NCBI RefSeq assembly: GCF_030733425.1
Contig: NZ_JASHIZ010000019.1
Span: 1-64,000 of the forward strand
Source of the DNA: Roseovarius sp. MMSF_3350
GTDB lineage: Bacteria > Pseudomonadota > Alphaproteobacteria > Rhodobacterales > Rhodobacteraceae
Direction: 5' to 3'
DNA: 64,000 bases
Shown here: positions 24,936 to 33,867 of the stretch, in pieces
How the letters are laid out: every line of letters starts with the position of its first letter
How positions within the stretch are numbered: the first letter of the stretch is position 1
Made by a program: the position numbers and the translations under genes
The notes under the pieces: model-generated
The model's database searches: none
Seen by the model: only the letters and a program-made list of their open reading frames with translations
Told to the model about the DNA's origin: nothing

Positions 24936-25768
24936 GGGGTCTGTTGCATTAACTTCTTCTATTGCGCAGGTTCCGTGTGTTGTTGATGATGGGGGTGCTG
25001 ATGGCGCTGCGCAAGAACCCGTTCAAGCGGCATCGGTCTCCGCGAGAGATCATCCTTTTGGCGGTGCGCTGGTACTGTCGTTATCCGCTGTCGTGCCGAG
25101 ACGTCCGCGACATGCTGGGCGAGCGCGGGGTGACGGTCGACGCCTCCACGATCCACCGCTGGGCCAGGAAGTTCGGCCCCGAGATCTGCGAACGGGCCTA
25201 CAGTGGCCATCGTTCCTGGCGTGGGTTGCAATGGCATGTCGATGAGACCTACATCCGCGTCGGCGGACGCTGGTGTTATCTATGGCGCGCCGTCGATCAG
25301 TTCGGCCAGTTGATCGATTTTCGGCTAACCGCGCGGCGAAATGCCAAGGCTGCAAGAGCCTTCTTGCGGCAGGCCCGAGAGACGGTACGACTCTACCACC
25401 CGCTGACGATCGTCACTGACAAGGCGCACAGCTATGCGAAGGTGATCGGTGAGATCAATGACCGGCTCGGGCCGAAGGATGTGATCCGGCACGTCGATCG
25501 AAAGTACCTGAACAACCGGATCGAGAGCGACCATGCTGCCCTGAAGCAGCGACTGCGACCGATGCGTGGTTTCCGAACCATGGCCGGAGCGAAGGCTGCC
25601 CTCGCTGGGATCGAAACCTTCCGCACGATCCGAAAGGGCCAATTCGAGAACTGCAAGACCGGAGTTGCAAACGAGATCGACTTCGTCGCCAAGCTCTTCC
25701 CGGAAGCTGCCTGAAGGATGCGGTTCTGCCTCCTAGTGCGCGGCTCTCAAGTTAATGCAACAGACCCC
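24936..25768 (+). mobile_element. Complete IS6-family element with 20-bp terminal inverted repeats
   Basis: GGGGTCTGTTGCATTAACTT begins at 24936 (last base one mismatch or shifted) and its reverse complement AAGTTAATGCAACAGACCCC ends at 25768. The termini are of the classic IS26-like GG-CTGTTGCA type. The 833-bp element contains one transposase. Flanks are AAATCAAT and GCATGAGA, so there is no target duplication. The right side cuts directly into an ISKra4 fragment, consistent with an IS6-driven adjacent deletion. Confidence 0.88.
24962..25714 (+). CDS. IS6-family transposase (IS26-like)
   Basis: This transposase of up to 250 residues has the catalytic triad in WHVDETYI, IVTDKAHSY and NNRIESDHAALKQRL, and an N-terminal helix-turn-helix (LGERGVTVDASTIHRWARKFG). 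The longest form starts at TTG 24962; an internal ATG near 25001 (MALRKNPFKRHR) matches the usual family start. It appears functional. It is clearly different from the transposase at 6305-7015. Confidence 0.93.
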   Translation: MRRFRVLLMMGVLMALRKNPFKRHRSPREIILLAVRWYCRYPLSCRDVRDMLGERGVTVDASTIHRWARKFGPEICERAYSGHRSWRGLQWHVDETYIRVGGRWCYLWRAVDQFGQLIDFRLTARRNAKAARAFLRQARETVRLYHPLTIVTDKAHSYAKVIGEINDRLGPKDVIRHVDRKYLNNRIESDHAALKQRLRPMRGFRTMAGAKAALAGIETFRTIRKGQFENCKTGVANEIDFVAKLFPEAA

Positions 25769-25892
25769 GCATGAGATGGTCACCCAAAGGCGCCCATCGC
25801 GTCGCTATCGTGCAGGCCGCCGTTCTCGACGGAAGGTTGACCAGCGCATACCGCAGGACCGCAGCCTGACCCCCAAGTTTTGCCCACTCCCG
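25769..25892 (+). pseudogene. ISKra4-family transposase, 3' scrap (copy 3)
   Basis: It begins at the IS6 border with RWSPKGAHRVAIVQAAVLDG in frame and stops at TGA 25867-25869, followed by the same right terminus (CCCCCAAGTTTTGCCCACTCCC) as copy 1. Only the last 35 or so codons survive. Confidence 0.75.
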
Positions 25893-26417
25893 ATGTGGGT
25901 TGTTCATCCTTCGGGGTCCTCGGCTGGAGATTGGCGATTGCAGCCTAACTCCGAACCGGATGAACAGCCTACTGAGAGTTCACACCTAGTACAGTCGACC
26001 CAGGCTTTGAACTTCGGTGAATGGTTCTTCACTTCCACAGCTTAGGTTTTCTTCCTCATCAGGGGATCTGCCTTAACGATTGGCCCCAATTCTTGTGGCT
26101 ACCTCACCGCGGGAACCATCAAGTAACTTAAAGTTAATTGACCCGCAATAATTTCTCGTTTGTCAGCTCAAGTGAGCGCTGCAAGCATGTCACATAGTTA
26201 GTAAAGCTGCGTTACTCGATTCTCGAAAACGACAAAGTGAGGCTACGCAGCCAGTGCGAAACCAGGGGATTAGTATTGATTTGAAGGAAATAACAAAGGT
26301 TCTGTTTGTCCAAAAGTCCGGCCCAAACTCTCGAAGTTTTCCTACCACAAGGTGGGTGCCGTGATGCGTGACTGACAGTTGTATCCCCGAATGAAAACCC
26401 AATTGGAAACACGGAAC
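25893..26417. other. Non-coding stretch before the aldehyde dehydrogenase operon
   Basis: No gene was recognised in these 525 bases; they are more AT-rich than the coding DNA, as expected for a promoter region. The promoter of the dehydrogenase-TRAP-oxidoreductase operon should lie in the right half, but no reliable -35/-10 pair or operator dyad was identified. Confidence 0.4.
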
Positions 26418-27860
26418 ATGACCTACTCAGACGTCCAGCTCTATATTGGTGGCGCATGGCGCCCAGGCGGTGCTGGTGACACGATTGATGTGGTAAATCC
26501 TGCGACCGAGAAGGTAATAGGCACTGTTGCCAGTGCTACGCACGCCGATCTAGAGGCAGCGCTTGAAGCAGCGCAACTCGGATTTGATGATTGGAGCCGC
26601 CGCTCGGTCCACGAACGGTCGGCAATATTGCGCAAAGCTGCCCACTTATTAGGAGAAAGGGCAGAACGGATCGCCGAGATCCTGACTTTGGAACAGGGTA
26701 AGCCACTGCGGCAGGCAAAGTCTGAGGTGCTTGCCGGGGTCGAGATGATTGAATGGTGCGCCGAGGAGGCCCGCCGGACGTATGGATTGGTTATTCCCGC
26801 TCGCAGTCCCGGCGTGTTTCAGGTCACGCTGAAAGAACCGATAGGGCCGGTTGCAGCCTTCGCCCCTTGGAATTTTCCAATCAACCAATGCGTCCGAAAG
26901 CTGGCCGCGGGTTTAGCTGCTGGATGCTCCTTTGTGTTGAAGGGTCCCGAGGACACCCCGGGATCGCCCGCCGAACTCGTGCGCGCCTTTGTCGATGCGG
27001 GAGTTCCCGGGGCCGCTATCAACTTAGTTTTCGGCGATCCTCCGTTGATTTCCGGCCATCTGATTCCGCACCCCGTGGTTCGCAAAGTTAGTTTCACCGG
27101 GTCGACTGAGGTGGGGCGCTACCTGGGGGCATTGGCAGCCAGCCACATGAAACGCATCACTATGGAACTGGGTGGGCATGCGCCGGTCATTATCACCGAA
27201 GACGCGGATCTTGACGTAGCCGTCGAGTTGATGATTCAGCAGAAGTTCCGAAATGCGGGCCAAGTCTGTACCTCGCCTACGCGCTTTATAGTCCAGGAAG
27301 CAATATTTGACCGCTATGTTGACATGTTCGTCGAGAAAGCCGCGGCGCTGGTGGTGGGCGACGGACATGATCCGATCAGCCAAATGGGACCGTTGATAAA
27401 CCAGCGCAGGATAGATTCTATAAGGTGCTTGATCGAAGATGCCGTCTCCGCAGGAGGGAACCTTCGTACCGGCGGAAACCGCATCGCCAATAAGGGGTAT
27501 TTCTTTGCGCCTACTATTGTGACCGACGTCCCGGTCACGGCCCGCATTATGAATGAGGAGCCGTTCGGCCCAGTCGCTTTGATCAACCGCTATCGAACGC
27601 TGGACGAAGCCCTAGCTGAGGCAAACCGTCTGAATTATGGGCTAGCATCCTATGCATTCTCCGATAACGCTGCGACAGTCGCACGACTGAAGCATGGCAT
27701 TTCAGCGGGTATGCTCAGCATCAATCATCTCGGGCTAGCACTTCCCGAACTTCCCTTTGGCGGAATCGGTGATTCCGGTGTGGGAACCGAAGGCGGGTCG
27801 GAGGTAGTTGCGCAATTTTTGGAAACTAAGATCGTAACCCAGTTACTAGGGAGAAAATAA
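26418..27860 (+). CDS. NAD(P)-dependent aldehyde dehydrogenase (succinate-semialdehyde type)
   Basis: The enzyme of about 480 residues oxidises an aldehyde to its acid. The cofactor motif FTGSTEVGRYL, the general-base region MELGGHAPVII (Glu, about residue 252) and the catalytic Cys in FRNAGQVCTSPTRF (about residue 286) are all present, and PFGPVALI and GGIGDSGVGTEGG mark the C-terminal part. The order resembles succinate or 2-oxoglutarate semialdehyde dehydrogenases. The start at 26418 (MTYSDVQLYIGG) fits the family; 26379 would add 13 residues. With the GMC oxidoreductase downstream it can complete a two-step alcohol to aldehyde to acid oxidation. Confidence 0.92.
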   Translation: MTYSDVQLYIGGAWRPGGAGDTIDVVNPATEKVIGTVASATHADLEAALEAAQLGFDDWSRRSVHERSAILRKAAHLLGERAERIAEILTLEQGKPLRQAKSEVLAGVEMIEWCAEEARRTYGLVIPARSPGVFQVTLKEPIGPVAAFAPWNFPINQCVRKLAAGLAAGCSFVLKGPEDTPGSPAELVRAFVDAGVPGAAINLVFGDPPLISGHLIPHPVVRKVSFTGSTEVGRYLGALAASHMKRITMELGGHAPVIITEDADLDVAVELMIQQKFRNAGQVCTSPTRFIVQEAIFDRYVDMFVEKAAALVVGDGHDPISQMGPLINQRRIDSIRCLIEDAVSAGGNLRTGGNRIANKGYFFAPTIVTDVPVTARIMNEEPFGPVALINRYRTLDEALAEANRLNYGLASYAFSDNAATVARLKHGISAGMLSINHLGLALPELPFGGIGDSGVGTEGGSEVVAQFLETKIVTQLLGRK

Positions 27861-27910
27861 GACGTTTACTGCGTCGCAGAACTGCAAAATTACAAAGTAG
27901 GGAGGAAGAC

Positions 27911-28945
27911 ATGAAAATCACAATGAAGCCGATTGCTTGGAGTGCAATTGCGGCGGTCGCGGCTTTCGGCTCAATCGAGGCTAGTGCCTCAGAGGTCGAA
28001 TGGAGTATGCAAACTTATGCCAGTACCGGTATGTCCGAATATAACACGCTGGTCACAAATTTTGCCCAGAAAGTTGAAAAGGCGTCTGGCGGCCGAATGA
28101 GTATCCGGGTTTTCCCTGCGGGCCAAGTGGTGTCTTCGGCCGAGGTGCCCGAAGCGGTGCGGGCCGGGGCTCTGGATCTCGGAAGCACCTTCATGCTTTA
28201 TTACGCAAGCAAAGAACCGGCTTTCCAAGGAGTCAATGAATGGCCCGCTGGACTCGAGCGTCAGCAAGCACTCGACTGGTTTTATTCTGGCGGGGGCAAA
28301 GAGTTACTGCGACCGGTGGCCGAGCGACATAACCTGTATTACCTCGGCGTCACGACATTGTTGGGCGAAAACATCTGGTCCAACAAGAAGATCGTGGGCC
28401 TCAGCGATCTCAACGGACTTAAAATACGAAGCTCCGGCTTGACAGCCGAGTCCCTTGCTAAGCTAGGCGCTTCGCCGGTCAATATCTCGTCTGAAGACAT
28501 TTACACTGCCATGCAGCGCGGAACTATCGACGCGTTCGAATTCGTATCAACGCCCGTGCACTTTGGCTTTGGTTTGCACGAAGTAACAGAATTCGTGGTC
28601 TACCCGAAGTTCACTAAGGGTGGCTCATCGGATTGGATAGTCAACTTGGACTCCTGGAACGCGTTACCAGACGATCTCAAAGTGATCGTCGACCATGCGC
28701 TACGCTCGGCAAGTCAGGAATTTTTTGTTCAATCGCGCCTGGACGAAAGCAAGATTGAGCAAGAACTCAGAGATGCCGGGATCGAATTCGTCACCTGGCC
28801 CGACGGCGATCTCGAAAATTTCCAGAAAATCCGATATGAGGTCGTGCGCGAAAAATACTCGCCTGCGTCGGAAGAGTTTCGCAGAATCCAGGAGTCTCGC
28901 ATGAACTTCTTGGCAGACCTCGGCTATAGCGTCGAAGCCCCCTGA
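27911..28945 (+). CDS. TRAP transporter periplasmic substrate-binding protein (second system)
   Basis: The 344-residue protein has an N-terminal signal peptide (MKPIAWSAIAAVAAFGSIEA, cleavage probably before SEVEW) and a DctP fold with LKIRSSGLTAESLAKLGAS carrying the usual Arg. Homology to the other TRAP receptor in this window is distant, so the ligand is probably different. The ribosome-binding site is AGGGAGGAAGAC. Its gene lies 50 bases after the aldehyde dehydrogenase. Confidence 0.9.
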   Translation: MKITMKPIAWSAIAAVAAFGSIEASASEVEWSMQTYASTGMSEYNTLVTNFAQKVEKASGGRMSIRVFPAGQVVSSAEVPEAVRAGALDLGSTFMLYYASKEPAFQGVNEWPAGLERQQALDWFYSGGGKELLRPVAERHNLYYLGVTTLLGENIWSNKKIVGLSDLNGLKIRSSGLTAESLAKLGASPVNISSEDIYTAMQRGTIDAFEFVSTPVHFGFGLHEVTEFVVYPKFTKGGSSDWIVNLDSWNALPDDLKVIVDHALRSASQEFFVQSRLDESKIEQELRDAGIEFVTWPDGDLENFQKIRYEVVREKYSPASEEFRRIQESRMNFLADLGYSVEAP

Positions 28946-29029
28946 AGACAGCCCTGATCTATTACAGAAGAATAAATCGGTTCGGGTCACAATCAGCCTG
29001 GGCCGATCAGTCTGAGGGGAGACAAGACG

Positions 29030-29560
29030 ATGCTGAAATTGATGTATTCGATAGATAAGGTTTCGAGATACTTGTCATATCTTGCAGCACTGGCACTGAT
29101 CGTGGGCGTGATCGCATCGTGTTACGAAGTATTTGTGCGATACATACTTTCAAAACCTACCTTATGGTCGGGGGAGTTGGTGCAGATCTTATTCGGCGCG
29201 ATCTTTCTGCTTTGCGTGGGAGACAACATCCGAACTCGTAGTCATGTCGCCATAGATTTTGTTCAAAGCCTGTTGTCTTCTACCGCCAAGAATATCCTCG
29301 GGGCGAGCGTCTACTTTATTCTGTGTATCTACGCTGCGATATTTCTATCGGTCGTGTGGAAACGTTCTTGGGATTCCATCTTGATTCTTGAGACTTCGAA
29401 CACGCCTTGGGATCCGCCCATCTGGCCGCAGTCCGTGCTACTGTTGGTCGCGGTGGCGTCGTTGTTTTTCCAGTCGCTGATCGGTGTAGTCAGGATCCTC
29501 AAGGGGACAGACCCAGACTTTCAGAATAACGACACCGAAACTGAACCGGAAAAGAGATAA
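29030..29560 (+). CDS. TRAP transporter small permease (second system)
   Basis: The 176-residue DctQ-type protein has four membrane segments, with the family region VIASCYEVFVRYILSKPTLW followed by SGELVQILFGAIF and the loop NIRTRSHVAIDF. A GAGGGGAGACAAG ribosome-binding site precedes the start. It pairs with the large permease that begins 4 bases after its stop. Confidence 0.9.
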   Translation: MLKLMYSIDKVSRYLSYLAALALIVGVIASCYEVFVRYILSKPTLWSGELVQILFGAIFLLCVGDNIRTRSHVAIDFVQSLLSSTAKNILGASVYFILCIYAAIFLSVVWKRSWDSILILETSNTPWDPPIWPQSVLLLVAVASLFFQSLIGVVRILKGTDPDFQNNDTETEPEKR

Positions 29561-29564
29561 AACC

Positions 29565-30872
29565 ATGGACGCTTCGGTTATAACACTTTTGCTTTTTGTT
29601 TCTTTGATTTGCGTACTGTTTATGAGTGTGCCGATCGCCTTCGGCATCGGCATAGTTTCACTTACTTTCGGTTATTTCATTTGGGGCCCAGCTTCAATCT
29701 TCATACTGGCTAGCCAGGTGTTTGCGGGGATGCAAAATCCTTCATTGGTTTCACTGCCCTTCTTCATGTTTATGGCGGCGCTACTTGTACGAAGCGGGAT
29801 TGCCGACGATCTCTATGATGCGATGTACATGCTAATCGGCAAGTTCCGAGGCGGGTTGGCGATAGGTACAATCTTCGTCTGCGCAGGGATCGGATGTATG
29901 TCGGGGGTCAGCGCCGTCGGTGTTTTGACGTCGACGAAGATCGCACTCCCCGCAATGCTGCGACGGAACTACGATGAAAAAATGTCGCTAGGAGTCATCA
30001 TGGCAGGAGGCGCGCTAGGACAACTGTTTCCACCCAGTGTTCTAGCAATAGTTTACGGCGGTCTTTCAGGTGTTTCAGTTGGCAAAATGTTTGCTGTCGG
30101 TCTATCGACGGGAGCGGTAATGGTAATCTGCCTTGTAGCCTATGTGTCCATCCGTTGCTGGCTGGACAAAGATCTTTGCCCTGCAGCGTCGGACGATACA
30201 CGCGAAAAGACCCCCCCGAAGTTGCGGATGCGGACCTACGCTCGCACCTTGCCGTCCATTCTGGTGGTTTTGGCCGTTCTGGGCTCGATGCTAGCGGGTA
30301 TCGCCACTCCAACCGAAGCCGCGGCCATCGGTGCCGCCGTAAGCGCCGTGATTGCCCTGGCCCTACGAACTATTAATTGGAAGGGGATTTTTGATGCTGC
30401 AGTCGATGCTGCGAAGCAGACCACGATGGTTCTCTGGATCGCACTGAACTCGCTGCTATTTGTATCGGTTTATTCCGGCATAGGTGGCGGGGATGTCGTG
30501 CATGACCTGATCGCAAGCTTAGGCGTCACGCCCGGCGTCGTTACTGCGACGATGCTGCTAATCGTTTTTTTCTTGGGCTTCTTCGTAGATCCGATCGGTA
30601 TCCTTTTCCTGACCATGCCTGTCTTTCTGCCGGTTCTGTCGGCGCTGAACGTTAATCTCATCTGGGTCGGGGCGTTGACCATTCTGGTGCTTGAGACCGC
30701 GTATCTGACGCCGCCTTTTGGCTATAACATCTTCTTCTTAAAATCGGCAGCCCCTGCCTCAATCTCGTTGCGGCGGATCTACTCAGCTGCTCCGGCATTT
30801 GTGTTCATGCAATTAATGACGGTCGTGGTCTGTTTTACACTGCCCGGACTCGTTCTCTGGATTGTCACATGA
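29565..30872 (+). CDS. TRAP transporter large permease (second system)
   Basis: The 435-residue DctM-type protein has about 12 hydrophobic segments. Family signatures are PSLVSLPFFMFMAALLVRSG, GGALGQLFPPSVLAIVYGG, GIATPTEAAAIGAAV and TPPFGYNIFFLKS. It is the ion-coupled channel subunit of the second TRAP importer. It overlaps the GMC oxidoreductase start by 4 bases, tying import to oxidation. Confidence 0.92.
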   Translation: MDASVITLLLFVSLICVLFMSVPIAFGIGIVSLTFGYFIWGPASIFILASQVFAGMQNPSLVSLPFFMFMAALLVRSGIADDLYDAMYMLIGKFRGGLAIGTIFVCAGIGCMSGVSAVGVLTSTKIALPAMLRRNYDEKMSLGVIMAGGALGQLFPPSVLAIVYGGLSGVSVGKMFAVGLSTGAVMVICLVAYVSIRCWLDKDLCPAASDDTREKTPPKLRMRTYARTLPSILVVLAVLGSMLAGIATPTEAAAIGAAVSAVIALALRTINWKGIFDAAVDAAKQTTMVLWIALNSLLFVSVYSGIGGGDVVHDLIASLGVTPGVVTATMLLIVFFLGFFVDPIGILFLTMPVFLPVLSALNVNLIWVGALTILVLETAYLTPPFGYNIFFLKSAAPASISLRRIYSAAPAFVFMQLMTVVVCFTLPGLVLWIVT

Positions 30873-32494
30873 GGGACGCATCGATAGCCAAAAACGTTCA
30901 TTATGACTATGTCATTGTCGGCGCAGGATCATCTGGCTGCGCACTTGCTGAGCGCTTGAGTCGCGACGGTACGGTGCGTGTTGCGCTGCTCGAGGCAGGT
31001 AAGAGCGACAAATCTTTCTTAATCGGCATGCCATCGGGAGTACGGCTGCTCTATGAGGGCGCGGGCTTCAATTGGAAATTCCAAACCACGCCGCAATTGG
31101 AACTGGGCTCACGACAAATCTACATCCCGCGTGGTAAGGTGATTGGCGGCTCCTCATCAATCAACTCGATGATCGCTATAAAGGGTGCTCATGTTGATTT
31201 CGAAGACTGGGCCAAGGCCGCCTCTTCCATTTGGGGAGCGGAAAATATGTTTCGGGTTCTGCGCGATATTGAGAATGCGAGTGGACTACCGACAAAGCAT
31301 CGCGGTGACCGCGGATTGGAAGGCCCCATCAGATTATCGCGACGACTCATCGGGCATGAACTTTCCGAAGCGTATATCACCTCTTGCGAGCAGGCCGGGC
31401 TCGCAAGAAACTGTGACGGCTTCAATGGTAAAAGTCAGCTCGGTGCGGGGTTCTTCGATGTTAACATCGCGGATGGCCAGCGACATGGCGCGTCAATGTT
31501 CTTGCGAGAGGCTGCCCATCGCCAAAATCTCGTGGTTGTACCAAATCAGATCGTACGCCGAATCTATCTGGAGCAGGGTACTGCGCGAGGCGTCGTCGTA
31601 CAGCAAGGCTCTGATGAAACTCTATTGCGCGCAGACAACGAGGTAATCTTGTGCGCGGGGGCGATTGGCAGCCCGCAGCTTCTGATGTTGTCGGGTATCG
31701 GGCCCTCTCAGCATTTGTACGACACTGGGGTCAAGGTCGTGGTTGATGCACCAGAAGTTGGTCAAAATCTGCGCGACCATCTTGATTGCTCAATGCGGTG
31801 GTCAACCAAGGGCGTCGATACCTTTACCAAATACTTTCGTCCTTATGAAGGGCTCGTGCATAGCGCTCTTTCTGGTGCGCGATACCTCGCGACCGGCACC
31901 GGCAACGCAGCGACACAGGGTATTGAAGCCGGTGCGTTCTGGACCGATGGGCAGTCAGGAAATGCAGAGTTTCAGAGCCATCTTGTTCTGGCGCTTAAGT
32001 GGCCGCCACATGGAAAGCACCCCAGAAACGGCTTTGCGCTGCGCGTTTGTCAACTCAAACCCAAAAGCGTCGGAGAGATTCGTTTGGCGTCATCGGATCC
32101 TCGCGATGCACCGCTTATTGACCCGGGGTTTCTCACCGATCCAAGAGATATCGACGCGCTTGCTGACGGTGTCGCGTTTTCCACCGAGATAATCCAAAAT
32201 GGCGAAATGCAGCGGTATCTTGATCAAGCGCTTGATCACGAAGCCACAAGTTCAAATAAGAGAATTGTACACAATTGGATTCGGAAGACAGCCGAAACCG
32301 TTTATCATCCCGTTGGCACGTGTCGGATGGGGGATGACACTAACTCAGTTGTGGATAGTTCGCTTCGGGTGCGGGGCGTAGAAAATCTGCGTGTTGCTGA
32401 TGCGGCGATTATGCCAACTATTCCAAGAGGAAACACAAATTTAATCTGTATGGCTATTGGCGTAATTGCGGCCGAAATAATTCTTTCTCGGTAA
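30869..32494 (+). CDS. GMC-family FAD-dependent alcohol oxidoreductase
   Basis: The 541-residue enzyme is of the choline-dehydrogenase type. It has the FAD-binding motif YVIVGAGSSGCALAERLS (about residues 16-33), GMC signature 1 in PRGKVIGGSSSINSMI (about 90-105), signature 2 near GAIGSPQLLMLSGIGP (about 265-280) and the active-site His region YHPVGTCRMG (about 479-488). It oxidises a primary or secondary alcohol, presumably the compound imported by the overlapping TRAP system, giving the aldehyde for the dehydrogenase at the start of the operon. The electron acceptor is unknown. Confidence 0.92.
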   Translation: MRDASIAKNVHYDYVIVGAGSSGCALAERLSRDGTVRVALLEAGKSDKSFLIGMPSGVRLLYEGAGFNWKFQTTPQLELGSRQIYIPRGKVIGGSSSINSMIAIKGAHVDFEDWAKAASSIWGAENMFRVLRDIENASGLPTKHRGDRGLEGPIRLSRRLIGHELSEAYITSCEQAGLARNCDGFNGKSQLGAGFFDVNIADGQRHGASMFLREAAHRQNLVVVPNQIVRRIYLEQGTARGVVVQQGSDETLLRADNEVILCAGAIGSPQLLMLSGIGPSQHLYDTGVKVVVDAPEVGQNLRDHLDCSMRWSTKGVDTFTKYFRPYEGLVHSALSGARYLATGTGNAATQGIEAGAFWTDGQSGNAEFQSHLVLALKWPPHGKHPRNGFALRVCQLKPKSVGEIRLASSDPRDAPLIDPGFLTDPRDIDALADGVAFSTEIIQNGEMQRYLDQALDHEATSSNKRIVHNWIRKTAETVYHPVGTCRMGDDTNSVVDSSLRVRGVENLRVADAAIMPTIPRGNTNLICMAIGVIAAEIILSR

Positions 32495-32686
32495 CGTACC
32501 GAATGGCCGTTTTTGCCAATCATGAAAATGTGATCTTTAGCGCTAATTGGCGCGCTTTCTTTAGCGATGAGTAGCACGCATGCATAATCGGAGAGTGTCG
32601 CTTAGCGTGGTGACCTAATGGGATGAACTGCCTTCCCACCAACCCGCTGCTACTGTGGCGGGCATAGGTGGAGAGAGGAGCATCTG

Positions 32687-32807
32687 ATGGACATCAAGGT
32701 TCTGGGCATTGATTTGGGCAAGACCGTTTGCAGTCTTGCCGGGCTGGATGAAGCGGGAGCGGTCGTGTTTCGCAAACGCCTTCAGCGGCATCTGCTGCTG
32801 GGCTTTC
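32687..32807 (+). pseudogene. IS110-family transposase, N-terminal fragment (type A)
   Basis: After GAGAGAGGAG, 40 codons read MDIKVLGIDLGKTVCSLAGL and end in KRLQRHLLLGF. This is the RuvC-like N-terminus of IS110 transposases, including the first catalytic Asp in GIDLGK. The frame is cut at about 32807 by the end of an IS66 remnant (GTAA at 32808). It is a different IS110 type from the one whose pieces flank IS21. Confidence 0.75.
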
Positions 32808-32822
32808 GTAACCACCCGGTTT

Positions 32823-33119
32823 CTACCGCAGCGGTTGGTCCTTGACGCGGGCGATGATGTCGGGCTCGCCGACAAAGTCCTCGAGGAAGCTGTGCCATGC
32901 CTCGACCGAGACTCTCGCAGACAGGAGCATGTCGCGGATTTCGTCGATTACGTCATCCGTGAGGGCCGTGATGTAGTCTTCGCGGCCGATGTGGACGCTG
33001 TCGATGTTGACATAGGAGAGATTGTCGTCGTTGCTGACGATGGCCTCCAGAAGCTCCATATCCTCGCCCAGCAGGGTGGCAACATGGCCGACCGAGCAGA
33101 CATATGTCGTGGCTGCCAT
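32823..33119 (-). CDS. Small IS66-associated protein of unknown function
   Basis: The 98-residue acidic protein (MAATTYVCSVGHVATLLGED at the start) begins at 33119, overlapping the transposase stop by ATGA. It contains IVSNDDNLSYVNIDS and SARVSVEAWHSFLEDF. Proteins like this follow the transposase in some IS66 elements; the function is not known. No catalytic motif is visible. Confidence 0.6.
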   Translation of the reverse strand: MAATTYVCSVGHVATLLGEDMELLEAIVSNDDNLSYVNIDSVHIGREDYITALTDDVIDEIRDMLLSARVSVEAWHSFLEDFVGEPDIIARVKDQPLR

Positions 33120-33478
33120 CAGGCGACCTCGCTGCGGGGGTGGACTGCAGCCTTCCAGTTCCACGGCAGCAGTTCGTCGAGCCTATTGATCTTGTGATCG
33201 TGGATGCGGTCGAGCACGTCCGCCAGATAGGCCTGCGGGTAGAGTCCGTTCATCTTGGCGGTTTCGATCAGCGTCATGGCGCGGGCCAGGGTTTCACCGC
33301 CGGTGTCGGCGCCGGCGAAGAGCCAGTTTTTCCGACCGATACCGATGGGGCGCATTGCCCGTTCAGGGGCGTTGTTGTCGATAGCGACGTGGCCATCTTC
33401 CAGGAACAGGATGATGGAGGGCCAGCGGCTGAGCGCATAACGGAAGGCTTTCGCCAGGTCGCCCTTGCCCGGTATGCG
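33119..33478 (-). pseudogene. IS66 transposase, C-terminal fragment
   Basis: About 120 codons survive, with GDLAKAFRYALSRWPSIILF, the DDE-domain end DNNAPERAMRPIGIGRKNWLF (Glu) and ETAKMNGLYPQAYLADVLDR. Upstream of about 33478 the frame runs into IS110 sequence read backwards, so the N-terminal three quarters are missing. Confidence 0.82.
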
Positions 33479-33749
33479 GGTCAACTGCGCTTCGGCACAC
33501 TGGAGATCGGCGCCGTTCAGTTCTTTCACGATCCGCTGGTGACCGGGACCGCCGACATTCAGGAACTGTCGAAGACCCACGAGATCGTCTCGCGTTCGAA
33601 GACCGAGCTTTGGCATCGCATCCTGACGCATTATCTGCCGCTCTACTTCCCGGAGGCCGAACGATTTCATCGGAACTCCAGAACCGACTGGTTTCTGGCG
33701 TTCCTCGAGGAGTATCCATCACCACAAATGATCACGGCGATGAGCCGGG
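33479..33749 (+). pseudogene. IS110-family transposase type B, middle part (left of IS21)
   Basis: The frame reads HDPLVTGTADIQELSKTHEI, VSRSKTELWHRILTHYLPLY, RFHRNSRTDWFLAFLEEYPS and ITAMSR and is then interrupted at 33749/33750 by IS21. It resumes exactly at 36265 after removal of IS21 and one copy of its CCGGG duplication. The N-terminal RuvC part was lost at the IS66 junction. Confidence 0.78.
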
Positions 33750-33867
33750 TGAGAACGGCGGTGCGAAAGTCGGCCACGGTAGCGGCGGGATGAGCCTGCT
33801 GCGGGCGGCGTAAAAGTCGGCCACCTTTACCCTTTCTGGCGACAGGGAGGGCGGGAGGTTTTTCACC

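Larger units (their letters stand above)
32808..33478 (-). mobile_element. IS66-type element, 3' remnant
   Basis: The piece begins at the right with the end of an IS66 transposase gene (33119 to about 33478, minus strand) and includes a small accessory gene (32823-33119). It stops at a GTAA terminus at 32808, as expected for the family. It is inserted in, or recombined into, the IS110 type A gene on the left and abuts IS110 type B on the right. Confidence 0.7.

Noticed and set aside
6257..25768. A composite transposon bounded by the two IS6-family elements
   Set aside because: The two elements have different terminal repeats (AGGGATTGCC versus GGGGTCTGTTGC) and clearly different transposases, so they cannot co-operate as one unit.
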